DNA from: Melastoma dodecandrum
Taxonomy: Eukaryota; Streptophyta; Magnoliopsida; Myrtales; Melastomataceae
DNA length: 64,000 bases
NCBI GenBank assembly: GCA_029817715.1
Contig: JARUPY010000471.1
Span: forward strand, 3,596,001-3,660,000
Direction: 5' to 3'
Numbering within the stretch: position 1 is the stretch's first letter; every line of letters starts with the position of its first letter. The notes under the pieces are model-generated. The model was not told the DNA's origin and searched no databases. It saw only the letters and a list, made by a program, of their open reading frames with translations. Positions 33,484 through 46,900 of this stretch are shown here, in pieces. The position numbers were made by a program, and so were the translations under genes.

Positions 33484-36400
33484 CCCCCCTCAAGATGAAC
33501 ATCTTTGCTGTAAATATTCTTGACGTTCATCTTGCTGAGAAGATGTTGGAACTGAGTAGGATGTAAAGCCTTAGTAAAGAGATCAACTGCTCGCTCATTC
33601 GTTGAGACATATGAAGTTGCGAAAGAACCTTCTTGAATCTTGTCACGAATGAAATGACAATCAACTTCCATATGTTTTGTTCGCTCATGCAAAACTGGAT
33701 TCTTCGCGATACTCAGAAGAGACTGATTGTCGCAAAATAACAGAGCAGGCTGGATATGATCAATGCGAAAGTCTTGAAGTAACATCCGAAGCCAAACCAA
33801 CTCACAACTTGTAGCAACCATAGCACGATACTCTGCTTCGGTTGAATTCCTAGACACTGTGGGCTGCTTTTTGGACTTCCAACTTAACAAGGAATGCCCA
33901 TGAAAAACACAAAAACCAGTTCAAGATTTCCTTGTATCAAGGCATCCAGCCCAATCACTATCACTAAAGGCTCATAGTTGGATTTCTGATGTTGCAGAAA
34001 AGAAAATCCCTTGTCCCGGAGTTGCTTTAAGATATCTAAGAACCTTAGATGCAGCCTCCATATGAATCCCCGCTGGCTTACTCATGAATTCAGTCAATAT
34101 GTGAACAACATATGTGATATCCGGTCGGGTGTGTGTAAGAAACAACAGACGACCAACAAGCTGTCTATAAGAACCTGGATCAGGCAACAATTCACTATCT
34201 TGTGAGGAAAGCTTATGATTTGAAAAAAATGAAATAGAACTTGGTCTGCTGCTAGAAAACTAGTGTCTTGTAAAAGATCCAAGGCATACTTTCTTCGAGA
34301 CATAAAGATTCCATAATCTGATCTTGCTATCTCAAAGTCTAAGAAGTATTTAAGACTGCCCAAATCCTTCAGTTTTAAATATCCAGCCATAAATGAAATT
34401 AGTTCTGTTATCGCAACTTGACTATCACTTGCAATGGCCATATCATTAACATATACTAGAATAGCCACAAAAGTATTTCCTGTTTGCTTTGTAAACAAGG
34501 AGTAATCACACTTTGACTGCACAAAACCAGAATCTAATAAGCAAGAAGTGACTTACAATTCCATTGGCGAGAAGCTTGCTTCAACCCATATTGTGATTTC
34601 TGTAACTTGCAAACCAGATGCTTGTTCTGGTTTTGAAACCCAGAAACAAACTCCAAGCCTTGAGGAATTGTCATATAACTTCCTCTTCCAAATCGCCATT
34701 TAGAAAAGTATTGTTAATATCAATCTGATGCAAAAACCACCCTTTGATTCCTGCCAAAGAGAGAAACATACGCACTGTGACCTGTTTAACAACAGGACTA
34801 AAAGTATCCGTGTAATCAAAGCCTTCACGCTGATTATATCCTTTGGCAACAAGTCTAGCCTTGTAACGTTTTACTGAACCAACAGATTTCATCTTTATCT
34901 TATACACCCACTTACATCCAATAGGCTTCTTCCCAGGTGCAAAACCAGTCTGAATCCATGTATTGTTAGCAGCCAAAGCCTCAAGTTCATCCACCATTGC
35001 CTTCTGCCAATGCTCAATCTTAACAGCTTCATGGTAAAAACGAGGTTCATATGTATCTGACAAAGAAACAATAAAGATTTTGTGAGGCTCAGACAAACTA
35101 TCATAAGACAAATAGTTTTGAATAGGATAACGTAATGAAGACTCCAATGAATGTACAACAAGACTATGATGATAATCATTCAAGTACCTTGGTAACTGTC
35201 TAGCTCGAGTACTACGCCTCAAAGAAATCTCCTCATCAGTAAGATCATGTGTAGGAACATCAGAAGCAGAAACTTCAGACAGTTCAGGTATAAAAGAACT
35301 AACATCAGGAATTGCAATAGAATGTTCATTTTCAGCAGAAACTTCAGGAACAATGTTGGAAAAATTTAAGTCATGATGTGCATATTCAAAGCAAGATTGA
35401 TCAAAATATGGAAGAGGAAAATTTGATTTAAAAGACTGCCCTATTACTTTGAAAGGAAACTCTGTTTCATAAAAGATTACCTTTCTAGAAATAAAAATTT
35501 GGTTAGATGTAACATCCAGTAACTTGTAACCTTTAACCCCTTGTAGAATATCCTAAGAATATACACTTCTTTGCCCTTGGATCAAACTTTGTTCTTTTTG
35601 TCAGAAGAGTAGAACTAAAACATAGACAACCAAAAATACGAATATGACTAAGATCTGAAATTTCACTATAAAGCATTTTAAATGGAGCTTTGTTTGTTAA
35701 AACAGATGAAGGGAGCCTATTTATGATATGACAAGCTGTTAAAACAACCTCTCCCCAATATTTCAAGGGCAAACTAGAATGGAACATTAAAGCTCTAGCA
35801 ACACAAAGTAAATCTTGATGCTTTCTTTCAACAACACCGTTTTATTGGGGAGATTCAATACAAGATTTCTCATGAACAATACCCTTTGAAGCACAAAATT
35901 CTGGAACTTTAAAAAATTTAGCTCCATTATCGGTTCTAATTTTCTTAATAGAAGAATCAAACAGATTTAACATAAGATGGTAAAACTATTGAAAAATAGA
36001 AAATACTTGTGACTTGAACTTTAACAAATGAACCCAAGTCATCCTTGTAAAATCATCAACCACCGTAAGAAAGAATCTGCACTCATGATAAGTTTCTGTC
36101 CGGAATGGTCCCCAAACATCAAGATGTACTAATGAAAGGGAAATACTGAATTTTTGATATGTTGAAGAAAAAGAATTCTTTTCTGTTTTGCCAAGTGATA
36201 AACATCACAAGCATGAGATTCCACGGAAGATTTTACATGACTGGGTATGCTAGGAATGGCTATAAGCCTTTTATTTGAAGCATGTCCTAAACGACAATGC
36301 CACAACTGTGATACAGAAGATTTATCATGTATGAGATGGCATTTTGACACAGAAACTGTACTAGGAGTTAGACTGTTACCTTGGTCTTGTTGTAAAATGT

Positions 36401-37663
36401 AAAGTCCACTTTGTGCTTTAACAATGCCAATCGTTTTCCATGACAAGATTTCTTGAATCAAACACAAATTTTTAGCAAAAATACAAGCAAGACCAGAATT
36501 GAAAGAAAGCTTACTAACAGATAACAAATTGACATGAAAAAAAGGAACACAGAGAACATTTTCAAGGAGTAAGCCTGGGAGTAATTCAACTGAACTAATA
36601 GGAGTTGCTAAAATTCTAGATCCGTTAGGTAATTGTACTGGAACTTGATCAAGATTTCGAAAATTACGCATTTGTTCTAAAGAACAAACAATATGATCAG
36701 AAGCACCTATGTCGATGACCCAGGATGCTGGACTAATGTTCTGAACAAGATTTGAAAAAACTAAAACGAAAGGAAAAACAGTACCAACTAAAGAAGACTC
36801 TGGTTTTGCTATGGATTGATATGTCACTTTACCATCAGACTGAGAATCTCGAGCACTCAACATAGAGAGCAGTTTTTGTACCTGATCCTTTGTCATGCTG
36901 AAAAGATGATGTTCAAGAGAAGGCTGTTGTACCGATTCCACAACACCTGCACAATTTACTGTGTGTGGAGCTTGAGCCTTATAATCAGAAGTGGCAATGG
37001 CAATTTCGGGGCTTGATTTCTTCCTGAAACTGAATATGTTCCTCTGTTGGACTTATAACCAGCAGAAAACCAACGAGTCTAGAACAATTCTCCTTTTGAT
37101 GACCACTCTTTCCGCAATGTGAACGAATGACTTCCAACTTTCCTTTCCCTTTGAAATCCACCTTTGCAGCAGCCAACATAGAATTATGTCCCATCAAATG
37201 TGATTTATCATGCAGCATTTTTTGAGACTCATCTCTCAGCACCATATTATATATGTGGTCTATATTAGGCAGCGAATCCTTCATCAAGACCTGAGATCTC
37301 AAAACATGATAACAACTATCAAGACCATTTAGGAATATGAAGACATAATCATTCTGTTCTCTTTCAATGAAGTGTTTAAAGCAACCAGAATCACAATCAC
37401 AACTCCCACACTTGCACTTAGGAAATGGCCTGAGCAACCTCAACTCTCTCCAAATGGAGTTCAACTGCAAGAAATATGTTTGAACTGATCTCTTGTCTTG
37501 AAAAGTAGAATGTAATTGTTGTTGCAAATGACAAATCCTTACCAGATCCGGCTGAGCAAAACGTCCTTTCAAAACTTCACAGATCTCATGCGCAAAATCT
37601 ATGTAAATGAGTTCTTAAACAATAGGCTGAGATATAGATTTAATCAGCCAAGTAACAACCAAA
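33453..37663 (-). pseudogene. Degenerate gag-pol of copia element A
   Basis: Remaining part of the polyprotein, broken by many stops and frameshifts. Gag (37663-36985, UBN2 type) contains a CX2CX4H-like knuckle remnant. The block 36941-36129 holds a protease-like SWVIDIGASDH (Thr/Ser of the active triad replaced by Ile) and the gag-pre-integrase LWHCRLGHAS. The block 35787-35533 is integrase tail, 35222-34671 has the reverse-transcriptase start ([25 protein letters not shown]), 34522-34094 has the catalytic loop as VYVND, not YVDD, and 33890-33453 is RNase H ([24 protein letters not shown]). The loss of a catalytic Asp and the broken frames make it non-functional. Confidence 0.92.
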
Positions 37664-37668
37664 CTATT

Positions 37669-39685
37669 TGTTGGATCGTTTATGTACACTAAGAGGGGGG
37701 TGAATTAGTGTTTATCACTTTTTCGCCCTTTCTCGGTGTAAGCGGAAGCGTACTGTATCACAGCAGAGCGTTTCTCAGAATGAGAAATACCTTACTGTAA
37801 CTGTTACGATTTTGTCGAGTAGGTTTTCGTACGAGTGTTGCGCGATCGTAATGGACACAGTGATTTAAAGTGGTTCGGCCTTAATTGACCTACGTTCACT
37901 TTCCACCAACAAGGTGATTCCACTATATAAAATAATGGGTGCAAAAAGCCCTTGCACTAGGCGTATGTTCCTCTCACAAAGTGAGATTTAGAATCCCGTA
38001 CAATAGATGATCACTCCTGGCAACGGTCAGCTCCTCACACAGTGGACGTCTTCTCGTTTCCAGCAGAATGATGCTTATCCTCAGCAGTTGGTAGCTCAAT
38101 GGATTCCACACAGCTCGTTGTCGCTTAATATAAACTTGACTTATCAAAGAGCACAGACAACGTTATGTTAGAGTATAAATCCTTGCAGATAACTCCTTAC
38201 GGTGAAGAATGTATTCTCAGAGAGCAGCTCGTTTCTGCTTCAGCACTTTATCGTTCAGCAGAGGATTTCCACACAGATCTTGTCTCTCCTTAAGATAAGC
38301 CTGCACTTGCTTAAGAGACAACCACAAAGTTGAACCACAAAGTTGAACCACAAAGATCACGAAGATAGAAACCACAAAGATCACAAAGAAAACCACAAAG
38401 CCACTTAGAAGGTATCCGTCCTACACTCAGTTCGGACGTGCACGGTTACCACAGCCGTGACTCACTGCACTGCACACCCAGTGCCTAGGGTGGAATTTTC
38501 CGATCCGTTGGCTTCCACGCAACCTGCTTTACTAACCCTCTCTATCAGGAGGTCGAGATTTCTGCATAGCACCCCTATGTTTGGGAGGACCTCTTTCCAC
38601 TCCGGCGGCGTTCCCAATTCCAGCTCTACCCTGCAGGGACGAGACAAGAAATTCTAGCGCGCACCCGCAAGTGCGCGTCTAACTTCTCAAACTCCGTAGG
38701 CTCAAGGCTTCCCTACGAAAAGACATAACAAGAACGGCTTCTTGCCGATGGGTTAGCAACTGGTTACTGAATTCAGAGCAGGTATTCACTTAGCTTCCCT
38801 CAGACGATTCGCCGGTTGCTCGTTGAACGCACCGAGGACACCTAGTCCCTCTCAGACGATTTAAGGGATCTGACCTCAGCCCCTTGACACTCTTACACGC
38901 AGCTTGCAAGAGAAAGAACCAGGAGACACTTAGCACATTCCGCTCTCCGTCGACGCACAAAGCTCACACAGACCACACAGACCACACAGACCACACAGAT
39001 GCACACAGGCAGAGAGAAAATGTCGTCCTTGGTCTAATTATAAAGAAGAAGGAGGACGTAAATCGTCTAGGCAATCAACAAGATTTATTGCCAAAACTGG
39101 CCGTGAAGACACAACAACGGTCTGCTCAACGTTCGCTATCCCATAGAAGGAAAGATCCAACGGTAACTTCCTCCATTCGTATCAATTAGATAATTTATTT
39201 ACAATCTATATTATCTTATCTGATCGATTGTGATAATCAACAATATTTGTCTTGATATTTTCTCCCATTACAGCGAGACGCTGTAGGGAATCAGAGATAT
39301 ATTTTGTTTCCAAAAATAACAATTGGAAAGATAATCTCAATATATTTTGTTGCCTAATAGTTTATAATAGGTCATTAGGCTACGTTAAACGAACCTAGAC
39401 ACTCAGAATAATTATTTGAGATAGATTAAAATAAATCTTGGAATAAATCATGATTATTAAAAATATGTTTCCATATTTTCAACTTCTATGAGTAATATCA
39501 CAGTAACAGTGTACTGGAACGCAATAATATATAATTGCTACTAGCTGTGGTTCAGCAACGTATTGCTCAAGCTCATCACTAAGAATGAACACATAACTTG
39601 TGAAATATTATTACTGACCACCAGTAACATGTCGCTTACCACCAGTAACATGTCGCTTAAGTTCATCATCAAAACCAGGTCAACA
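37669..39685 (-). repeat. 3' LTR of element B
   Basis: 2,017 bp, minus-strand TGTTGACCTGGTTTTG.. to ..GATCCAACA, preceded by the polypurine tract AAAAAAGGGGGAGAA (39686-39700). It is the reverse complement of 41813-43795 at about 97-98% by spot comparison. A (CACACAGAC) run near 38967-39000 has one unit more than in the other LTR. Confidence 0.93.
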
Positions 39686-39700
39686 TTCTCCCCCTTTTTT

Positions 39701-40028
39701 GATGATAACAAAATATGGACTTAGGGATCGAGTTTGTGTCAACTCCCCCTTAAATCCTTAACTCCCCCTGAACTTATTCTTCTCCCCCTTTTTGTCGTAT
39801 CAAAAAGAAAAAGAAAAGAGGATAACAAAGGATAGTTTTATTACTAGTGTAGCAAGAATATGCTAGCACCCAAAAGACAAAGTCAGCAGCCAACAGTTGC
39901 TGCGATGCATCAAAACGAAACAGTTATTAAACAAGTTCAGAAATAGAAGAGCATAGCTCATTCTAGAACAACAAAGCAGACGCCTAAAGATAGAGGAGAG
40001 TAGCTCAATCCTAAACGGAGAGCATGGC
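39701..40028 (-). other. Non-coding stretch between env-like ORF and polypurine tract of B
   Basis: Minus-strand A+G-rich sequence with repeated AAGGGGGAG-type runs (39686-39800), as seen before the 3' LTR of Sireviruses. No ORF. Confidence 0.6.
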
Positions 40029-41705
40029 TCAATCCTCGGCATTGTCAAGCAAGGTCTGGACCATATTTTCCAGGCGGGTCAGCCTCTCAGCAAATCCATC
40101 CAGCCTTTCAAGAATGGAGCGCCTGGTGTAGCTTAGTTCCTCACAGAGGACTTTCTGAAGCTTGGAAGAAGAAGGGGACTCATCCTTGGATGAAGAAGCC
40201 GCCTTCTCACGTTCAGCATAGCGTTGCTTGCCAAGTGCAGCTGTGGACTTGCCACGGACAGAAGCAGCGATCTGTCGCTTGGTTGGTTTCTTGACAAAAA
40301 CACCATCCACATACTGGTAGCCCATACTTGCTACAGAGTTAGCTCCAATAACCTGAGTAGTCCAGGTGTCCATTTGATTTACAGGAACAATCTGCTCCCC
40401 ATAGAACTGCAGCAATGCAGTGATAACATGTGCAAATGGAAGTGCCCTGTTCTCGTCCTGAACACAAGATGCCATATGGCCAAATATCACACTTCCCAAG
40501 TTCACAGGAATACCTCTTTTAAGATGAACCATCAGATTCCAATCTCTTGGCATGACAGTGTCGATGCTGCCAATCCGAGGGGCCAAGCAAGACATTACTG
40601 CCTTGTGAAACATCCGGTTGCTGAAACTCAGCCCGGTGTTCTGCAGATATCCGCTGACAGCAACCACCTCACCATCGTTGATGGTCTGATAAGCTTCCAG
40701 CTTTCCTTCACTGATCACCCTCAGGTTGTTAACAAGATCAGATTCAAAGAGGCGGCAGACATCAAACACAGAGAAAACAAAGGTTTTCTCATCTACCAAC
40801 ACCTTGATGAATTTAATGAGAGAATCTTCCTTATGAAAGGTAATATTGGCATAGAATTCCTTGACCTTTGAGATGGAACTGATGCCATCATATTCACAAA
40901 AGGATCGCCAGGTCAACCTTTCAAACATCTCAGCAAAGCAGAGCTCATGTTGAGTAAACCAATCAAAGTCTACACGCTTGCATGCAGCAATGTTGCGCTT
41001 GGTCATGTTTCTATTCGGCATAGTATCATCAGCAAGAATCCGATTTAATTCAGCCAGAGAAACATACTGATCAACCGCAGGAATAAAAACAGAAGAATCT
41101 GCATTTCTCACTTTCTTGTGAATAGGAGAGCCAGAATGCATACCATCCCTTATACCAGCATAAGGTCGCTTCATCCTGGTGCGAGAGGCAACACCAAGAG
41201 AAGAGCGAATCGGAGGATTCTGAACAGAGCCGATCACCTCCACATTCTCATCCTCGTCAGGAGTCTCTTCAGCCAAAGAGTCCTGTTCATCAGCGCTCTG
41301 GAAATCCTCAGGATCCTCAGCGCTTTTCTTGCCTTTTTCGGCTTGAGTCTCCTCATCAGTAGCAGGGGAGTTTGCTGCTTTGGGAGACGCAGAAGTAGAC
41401 TTGGTAACCGCCTCCGGTGGAGCGGTTTCCTCCTCAACATCGAGGGTTTTTTCCGTAGCATCCTCAGGTTCGCCAAAAGTGGTGGCATCACCAGTCGAAG
41501 CCACATTGTCCTTGGCAAGAACCGCAGCAGGTGTCTCCTTGGTCTCAGTGACCACCGGAGCAGGGGTTTGCATCATCGAGGGCTCCCCCTCAGTAACTGA
41601 CGGGGGCTCCACAGCAGAGGTTTGCTGGGTGGAAGCAGTCACAGATTGTGACCGTTTCTTGGGAGTTCCCTTGCCCTTTCTAGATTTCGCGGATTTGGGT
41701 GCCAT
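40029..41705 (-). CDS. Env-like / plant transposon ORF of element B, 558 aa
   Basis: Intact reading frame from ATG 41705 to the stop at 40029. In Sireviruses an extra ORF of unknown function, called env-like, follows pol, and this matches that position once the inversion of B is undone. The N-terminus is very basic (MAPKSAKSRKGKGTPKKRSQ), residues 30-170 are acidic and low-complexity (Glu, Ala, Pro, Thr), and residues 210-460 form a globular part with LFESDLVNNLRVISEGKL, GLSFSNRMFHKAVMSCL and FAHVITALLQFYGEQIVP, resembling the 'putative plant transposon protein' domain of plant retroelements. The C-terminus (LERLDGFAERLTRLENMVQT) looks like a coiled coil. I see no signal peptide and no clear membrane span, so a true envelope role is unsupported. 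It is the only intact long ORF of B. Confidence 0.8.
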   Translation of the reverse strand: MAPKSAKSRKGKGTPKKRSQSVTASTQQTSAVEPPSVTEGEPSMMQTPAPVVTETKETPAAVLAKDNVASTGDATTFGEPEDATEKTLDVEEETAPPEAVTKSTSASPKAANSPATDEETQAEKGKKSAEDPEDFQSADEQDSLAEETPDEDENVEVIGSVQNPPIRSSLGVASRTRMKRPYAGIRDGMHSGSPIHKKVRNADSSVFIPAVDQYVSLAELNRILADDTMPNRNMTKRNIAACKRVDFDWFTQHELCFAEMFERLTWRSFCEYDGISSISKVKEFYANITFHKEDSLIKFIKVLVDEKTFVFSVFDVCRLFESDLVNNLRVISEGKLEAYQTINDGEVVAVSGYLQNTGLSFSNRMFHKAVMSCLAPRIGSIDTVMPRDWNLMVHLKRGIPVNLGSVIFGHMASCVQDENRALPFAHVITALLQFYGEQIVPVNQMDTWTTQVIGANSVASMGYQYVDGVFVKKPTKRQIAASVRGKSTAALGKQRYAEREKAASSSKDESPSSSKLQKVLCEELSYTRRSILERLDGFAERLTRLENMVQTLLDNAED

Positions 41706-41812
41706 TTTCGGAGGAGAAATGGAGAAGAAGGAAGAGGGTCGAGGTTGAAGAAGAAACGAGGGAAGTTAGAGATTTGAAAAGAAACCGTAGGTGGTTTTCT
41801 TTTTATAAAATG

Positions 41813-43795
41813 TTAAGCGACATGTTACTGGTGGTAAGCGACATGTTACTGGTGGTCAGTAATAATGTTTCACAAGTTATGTGTTCATTCTTAGTGATGA
41901 GCTTGAGCAATATGTTGCTGAACCACAACTAGTATCAGTTATATATTATTGCGTTCCAGTACACTGTTACTGTGATATTACGCATAAAAGTTGAAAATAT
42001 GGAAACATATTTTTAATAATCACGATTTATTCCAAGATTTATTTTAATCTATCTTAGATAATTATTCTGAGTGTCTAGGTTCGTTTAACGTAGCCTAATG
42101 ATCTTATTATAAACTATTAGGCAACAAAATATATTGAGATTATTTTTCCAATTGTTATTTTTGGAAACAAAATATATCTCTGATTCCCTGCAGCAACGTC
42201 TCGCTGTAATGGGAGAAAATATCAAGACAAATATTGTTGATTATCACAATCGATCAGATAAGATAATATAGATTGGAAATAAATTATCTAATTGATACGA
42301 ATGGAGGTTACCGTTGGATCTTTCCTTCTATGGGACAGCGAACGTTGAGCAGACCGTTGATGTGTCCTCACGGCCAGTTTTGGCAATAAATCTTGTTGTT
42401 TGCCTAGACGATTTCCGTCCTCCTTCTTCTTTATAATTAGACCAAGGACGACATTTTCTCTCTGCCTTTGTGCATCTGTGTGGTCTGTGTGGTCTGTGTG
42501 AGCTTTGTGCGTCGACGGAGAGCGGAAGGTGCTAAGTGTCTCCTGGTTCTTTCTCTTGCAAGCTGCGTGTGAGAGTGTCAAGGGGCTGAGGTCAGATCCC
42601 TTGAATCGCCTGAGAGGGACTAGGTGTCCTCGGTGCGTTCAACGAGCAACCGGCGAATCGTCTGAGGGAAGCTAAGTGAATACCTGCTCTGAATTCAGTA
42701 ATCGGTTGCTGACCCATCGGCAAGAAGCCGTTCTTGTCGTGTCTTTTCGTAGGGAAGTCTCGAGCCTACGGAGTTTGAGCAGTTAGACACGCACTTGCGG
42801 GTGCGCGCCAGAAGTCTCGTGCCTGCAGGGTAGAGCAGGAGTTGGGAACGCCGCCGGAGTGGAAAGAGTTCCTCCCGAGCACAGGGGTGCTGTGCAGAAG
42901 TCTTGAACGCCTGATACAGAGGGTTAGTAAAGCAGGTTGCGTGGAAGCCAACGGATCGGAAAATTCCACCCTAGGCACTGGGTGTGCAGTGCAGTGAGTC
43001 ACGGCTGTGGTAACCGTGCACGTCCGAACTGAGTGTAGGACGGATACCTTCTAAGTGGCTTTGTGGTTTTCTTTGTGATCTTTGTGGTTCCTATCTTCGT
43101 GATCTTTGTGGTTCAACTTTGTGGTTGTCTCTTAAGCAAGTGCAGACTTATCTTAAGGGGAGACAAGTTCTGTGTGGAAATCCTCTGCTGAACGATAAAG
43201 TGCTGAAGCAATCCTTCGCTGTGAAGCAGAAACGAGCTGCTCTCTGAGAATACATTCTTCACCGTAAGGAGTTATCTGCGAGGATTTATACTCTAACATA
43301 ACGTTGTCTGTGCTCTTTGATAAGTCAGGTTTATATTAAGCGACAACGAGCTGTGTGGAATCCATTGAGCTACCAACTGCTGAGGATAAGCATCATTCTG
43401 CTGGAAACGAGAAGACGTCCACTGTGTGAGGAGCTGACCGTTGCCAGGAGTGATCATCTATTGTACGGGATTCTAAATCTCACTTTGTGAGAGGAACATA
43501 CGCCTAGTGCAAGGGCTTTTTGCACCCATTATTTTATATAGTGGAATCACCTTGTTGGTGGAAAGTGGACGTAGGTCAATTAAGGCCGAACCACTATAAA
43601 TCACTGTGTCCATTACGATCGCGCAACACTCGTACGAAAACCTACTCGACAAAATCGTAACAGTTACAGTAAGGTATTTCTCATTCTGAGAAACGCTCTG
43701 CTGTGATACAGTACGCTTCCGCTTACACCGAGAAAGGGCGAAAAAGTGATAAACACTAATTCACCCCCCTCTTAGTGTACATAAACGATCCAACA
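41813..43795 (+). repeat. 5' LTR of element B, truncated and inverted
   Basis: 1,983 bp running plus, from TTAAGCGACATG to ..GATCCAACA. It lacks the first 25 bp of the LTR (compare the start of the partner at 39685). The junction at 41812/41813 joins it to the 5' flank of the env-like ORF, which reads the other way. Confidence 0.92.
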
Positions 43796-43797
43796 AT

Positions 43798-43809
43798 TGG
43801 TATCAGAGC
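43798..43809 (+). other. Primer-binding site of element B
   Basis: TGGTATCAGAGC, complementary to the 3' end of initiator tRNA-Met, two bases after the LTR end. Confidence 0.93.
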
Positions 43810-43929
43810 GGATTTGCTGGAAAGCTTTCTGTGTGATTGCTAGTACAGAACTCTATTGCTGAACCAAAACAGCTTGTTGCTGACAGTCTTACATTAAGCA
43901 CAGTAAGGTGCTGCTGAGTACTGAACAGA

Positions 43930-46900
43930 ATGTCAATGCTCCTGACTGATGGTCATTCGACCGAACGTCCACCGCTCTTTGCTGGACAACATTTCTCATA
44001 TTGGAAAATGAGAATGGAGTTGTTCATAGGAGCAAAAGATGCCGATTGCTGGCAGATTATAATGGAAGGAGATCTTGTAATTCCTCCATCTAATCCCAGC
44101 GACTCTCGACATGAATTTGAAAGAAAGAGAATTATCTCGCTGAACACTAAAGCAAAGCACTACTTAGTGTGCGCTCTTGCTGGAAATGAGTTCAATCGCG
44201 TCTCTACTTGTAAGACAGCGAAAGAAATGTGGGATAGACTTGATTTGATCTATGAAGGATCAGAACAAGTCAAGGAGTCCAAAATAAATGCTTTAGTAGC
44301 TCAATACGAAGAATTCAAGATGACAAAGGATGAGTCAATAAATCAAATGTTTGATAGACTCACCGAAATTACTAATGCCATGGAATCACTTGGCAAAACA
44401 ATTTCTAATTCTGAGTTGGTCAGAAAGATACTTCGCTCATTGCCTAAAACTTGGGAAGCCAAGAAGACGGCAATTGAAGAAGCTAAAGATTTGACAAACT
44501 TAAGTCTTCAACAGTTGCTTGGTTCTCTCGTTGCGTACGAAAATGAGAACAAGGTTGCTGATGATAAGAAGATCAATGTTGTTGCATTCAAGGGAAGTAC
44601 CGAAATGTCCGATGAATCCGAGGATGAATCTTCATCTGATTCTGAGGATGAAGTTTCCTTGATGGCAAAGAAATTCAAAAGGTATCTTCGCAAAAATCGC
44701 TTAAGGGAAAACGAGAGATTAAAAAGAAGAATACTAAACCACACCAAAGTAAAAGTGGTGTATGCTATGAGTGCAACAAACCTGGTCATATGCGACCAGA
44801 TTGCCCACTTTTGAATGAGAAGGGCAAATCTTCAAAATACAAGAAAAATGCCATGATGGCATCTTGGAGTGATAGTGATGAAGAATCAGATCAGGATGAC
44901 GAAACAGCAAACATCTGCTATATGGCGCAAACTGATGCTGACACTGAGAAGGTAAATGCTTTCTCACCTTCTGATCTGTCTGCTGAAGATATTGAGAATC
45001 TTTTCTCCGAACTTTATGATAAAATTGAGTCTTTGTCCGCAAACAATAAGGCTCTTAAGAAGGAGAATAAATTCTTGAGTGCTGAGAACGATTCTCTAAA
45101 GGAAGAGTTATCAGCAACGGCTAAGAAAGCAACAAAGAAACTTTCTCAATCCAAATTAATGATTGAGGAGTTGCAACAGCAACTTGATGCTGTAAACAAC
45201 AAAACAGAATTATGTATGCATGAGAAGCATGATTCTGGAAATGAGAAACATTCACGACATGGGAAATATGTTCCCCCTCATGTTAGGAATGGCGAATCTC
45301 ACTTTATTATTCAAAGGTTACCTAGGCTTTGTTACTATTGTAGAAAGCCGGATCATTTCATTAAAAATTGCCATGTGCGGCGAAATGACATGCTTGGCAT
45401 TACTTCTAAAGTTGATGGTTCTGTTGTTAAATAGAAGCAACGACTTACTTAAATTCTTTCTCTATTTCAGGGATGCTTCAAGTCCATCACTAAGGACCAT
45501 GTATGGTACTTAGATAGTGGCTGTTCGAGGCATATGTCAGGAGATGTCTCCTTATTCTCCACACTGGTTTTCCAGGATGGTGGTGCTGTCACTTTTGGTG
45601 ATAATGGAAAAGGGATGGTTAAAGGAACAGGAACCATTTGCTGTTCTAACTCCCTAACCATTGAAGGAGTTCTTTATGTTAAAGGCCTCCAACATAATTT
45701 GATTAGTATCAGCCAATTGTGCGATAAAGGTTACAATGTTTCTTTCAATGAGAGAACATGTAACGTTTCACGGGATGGTGTCACTTGCTTCGTTGGTGAA
45801 CGCAAGAAAAACATCTATATCCTATCCTTTAAGAACATCTCCGCTGGAGAAAATTGTCTCTTGTCCGTTAAGGACGAAGCTACTCTGTGGCATAGAAAGT
45901 TGGGACATGCTAACTACGACTTGCTGTCCAAACTTGTCAAAAAGGACATTATTAAGGGATTGCCTAAAATCAAGTTTGACAATGATCAGGTTTGCAAAGC
46001 TTGTTCTATTGGCAAACAAACAAAGGTATCCTTTAAAAGTAAAAATATGATTTCAAGCAAAGCTCCGCTTGATTTACTTCATATGGACTTATTTGGTCCA
46101 ACAAGGACTCAAAGTCTTGGAGGTAAACGTTATGGATTAGTTGTGGTAGATGACTTTTCCAGATTCACTTGGGTTAAATTCTTAGCTCACAAAAGTGATG
46201 CGTTTGCAACCTTTGAAACTTTAGTCAAACAACTTCAAAATGAGAAAGGTGTTTCTCTAAGAAGCATAAGAACGGATCATGGTACCGAATTTGAAAACCA
46301 TGACTTTACTTCTTTCTGTGAAGAATATGGTATTAACCATAATTTCTCTGCTCCATACACTCCACAGCAAAATGGAGTTGTAGAGCGAAAGAATCGAACC
46401 TTACAAGACATGGCAAGAACTATGTTGCTGGAAAGTGAGGTTGCTAAAAATCTTTGGGCTGAAGCTGTAAGCACAGCATGCTACATCTCAAATCGTATTC
46501 ATTTGAGGCACTCTTTAGGTAAAACGCCTTATGAGTTATATAAAGGCAGAAAGCCTAATATCTCATACTTTCATCCATTTGGAAGTAAGTGTTATATCTT
46601 GAGACCCATTAAAGATGGTGTCGGAAAGTTTGATGCTCGATCTGATGAGGGCATATTCTTAGGATACTCCCTAACGAGCAAAGCATATAGAGTTTTTAAT
46701 AAAAGAACTCTAACTGTTGAAGAGTCTATCAATGTTAAAATTGATGACTCTCTGACACAGGAGGAAGTTGTTGTGGAAGCAGTAGCACAATCCTCAACAA
46801 CAACATCAAATGAAACCTCCCAGCAAATGATTGCTGACAATAATCCGAACGGAAACACTGTAGCAGATGTACAGCAAGTGCCTGCTGCACACACTGAAAA

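Noticed and set aside
38457..39189. ORFs within the LTRs of element B (also 42288-43002)
   Set aside because: The same ORF appears in both LTR copies because they are repeats. LTRs are non-coding and one ORF is a simple repeat translation.
41118..41748. Plus-strand ORFs opposite the env-like gene
   Set aside because: Shadows of the intact 558-codon minus frame, with Arg/Ser-rich composition and no family.
37669..43809. Two independent head-to-head Sireviruses
   Set aside because: Only one pair of CTATT duplications exists, at the outer ends, and the right outer end carries 16 bp of the same LTR in minus orientation. One element with an internal inversion explains all of it.
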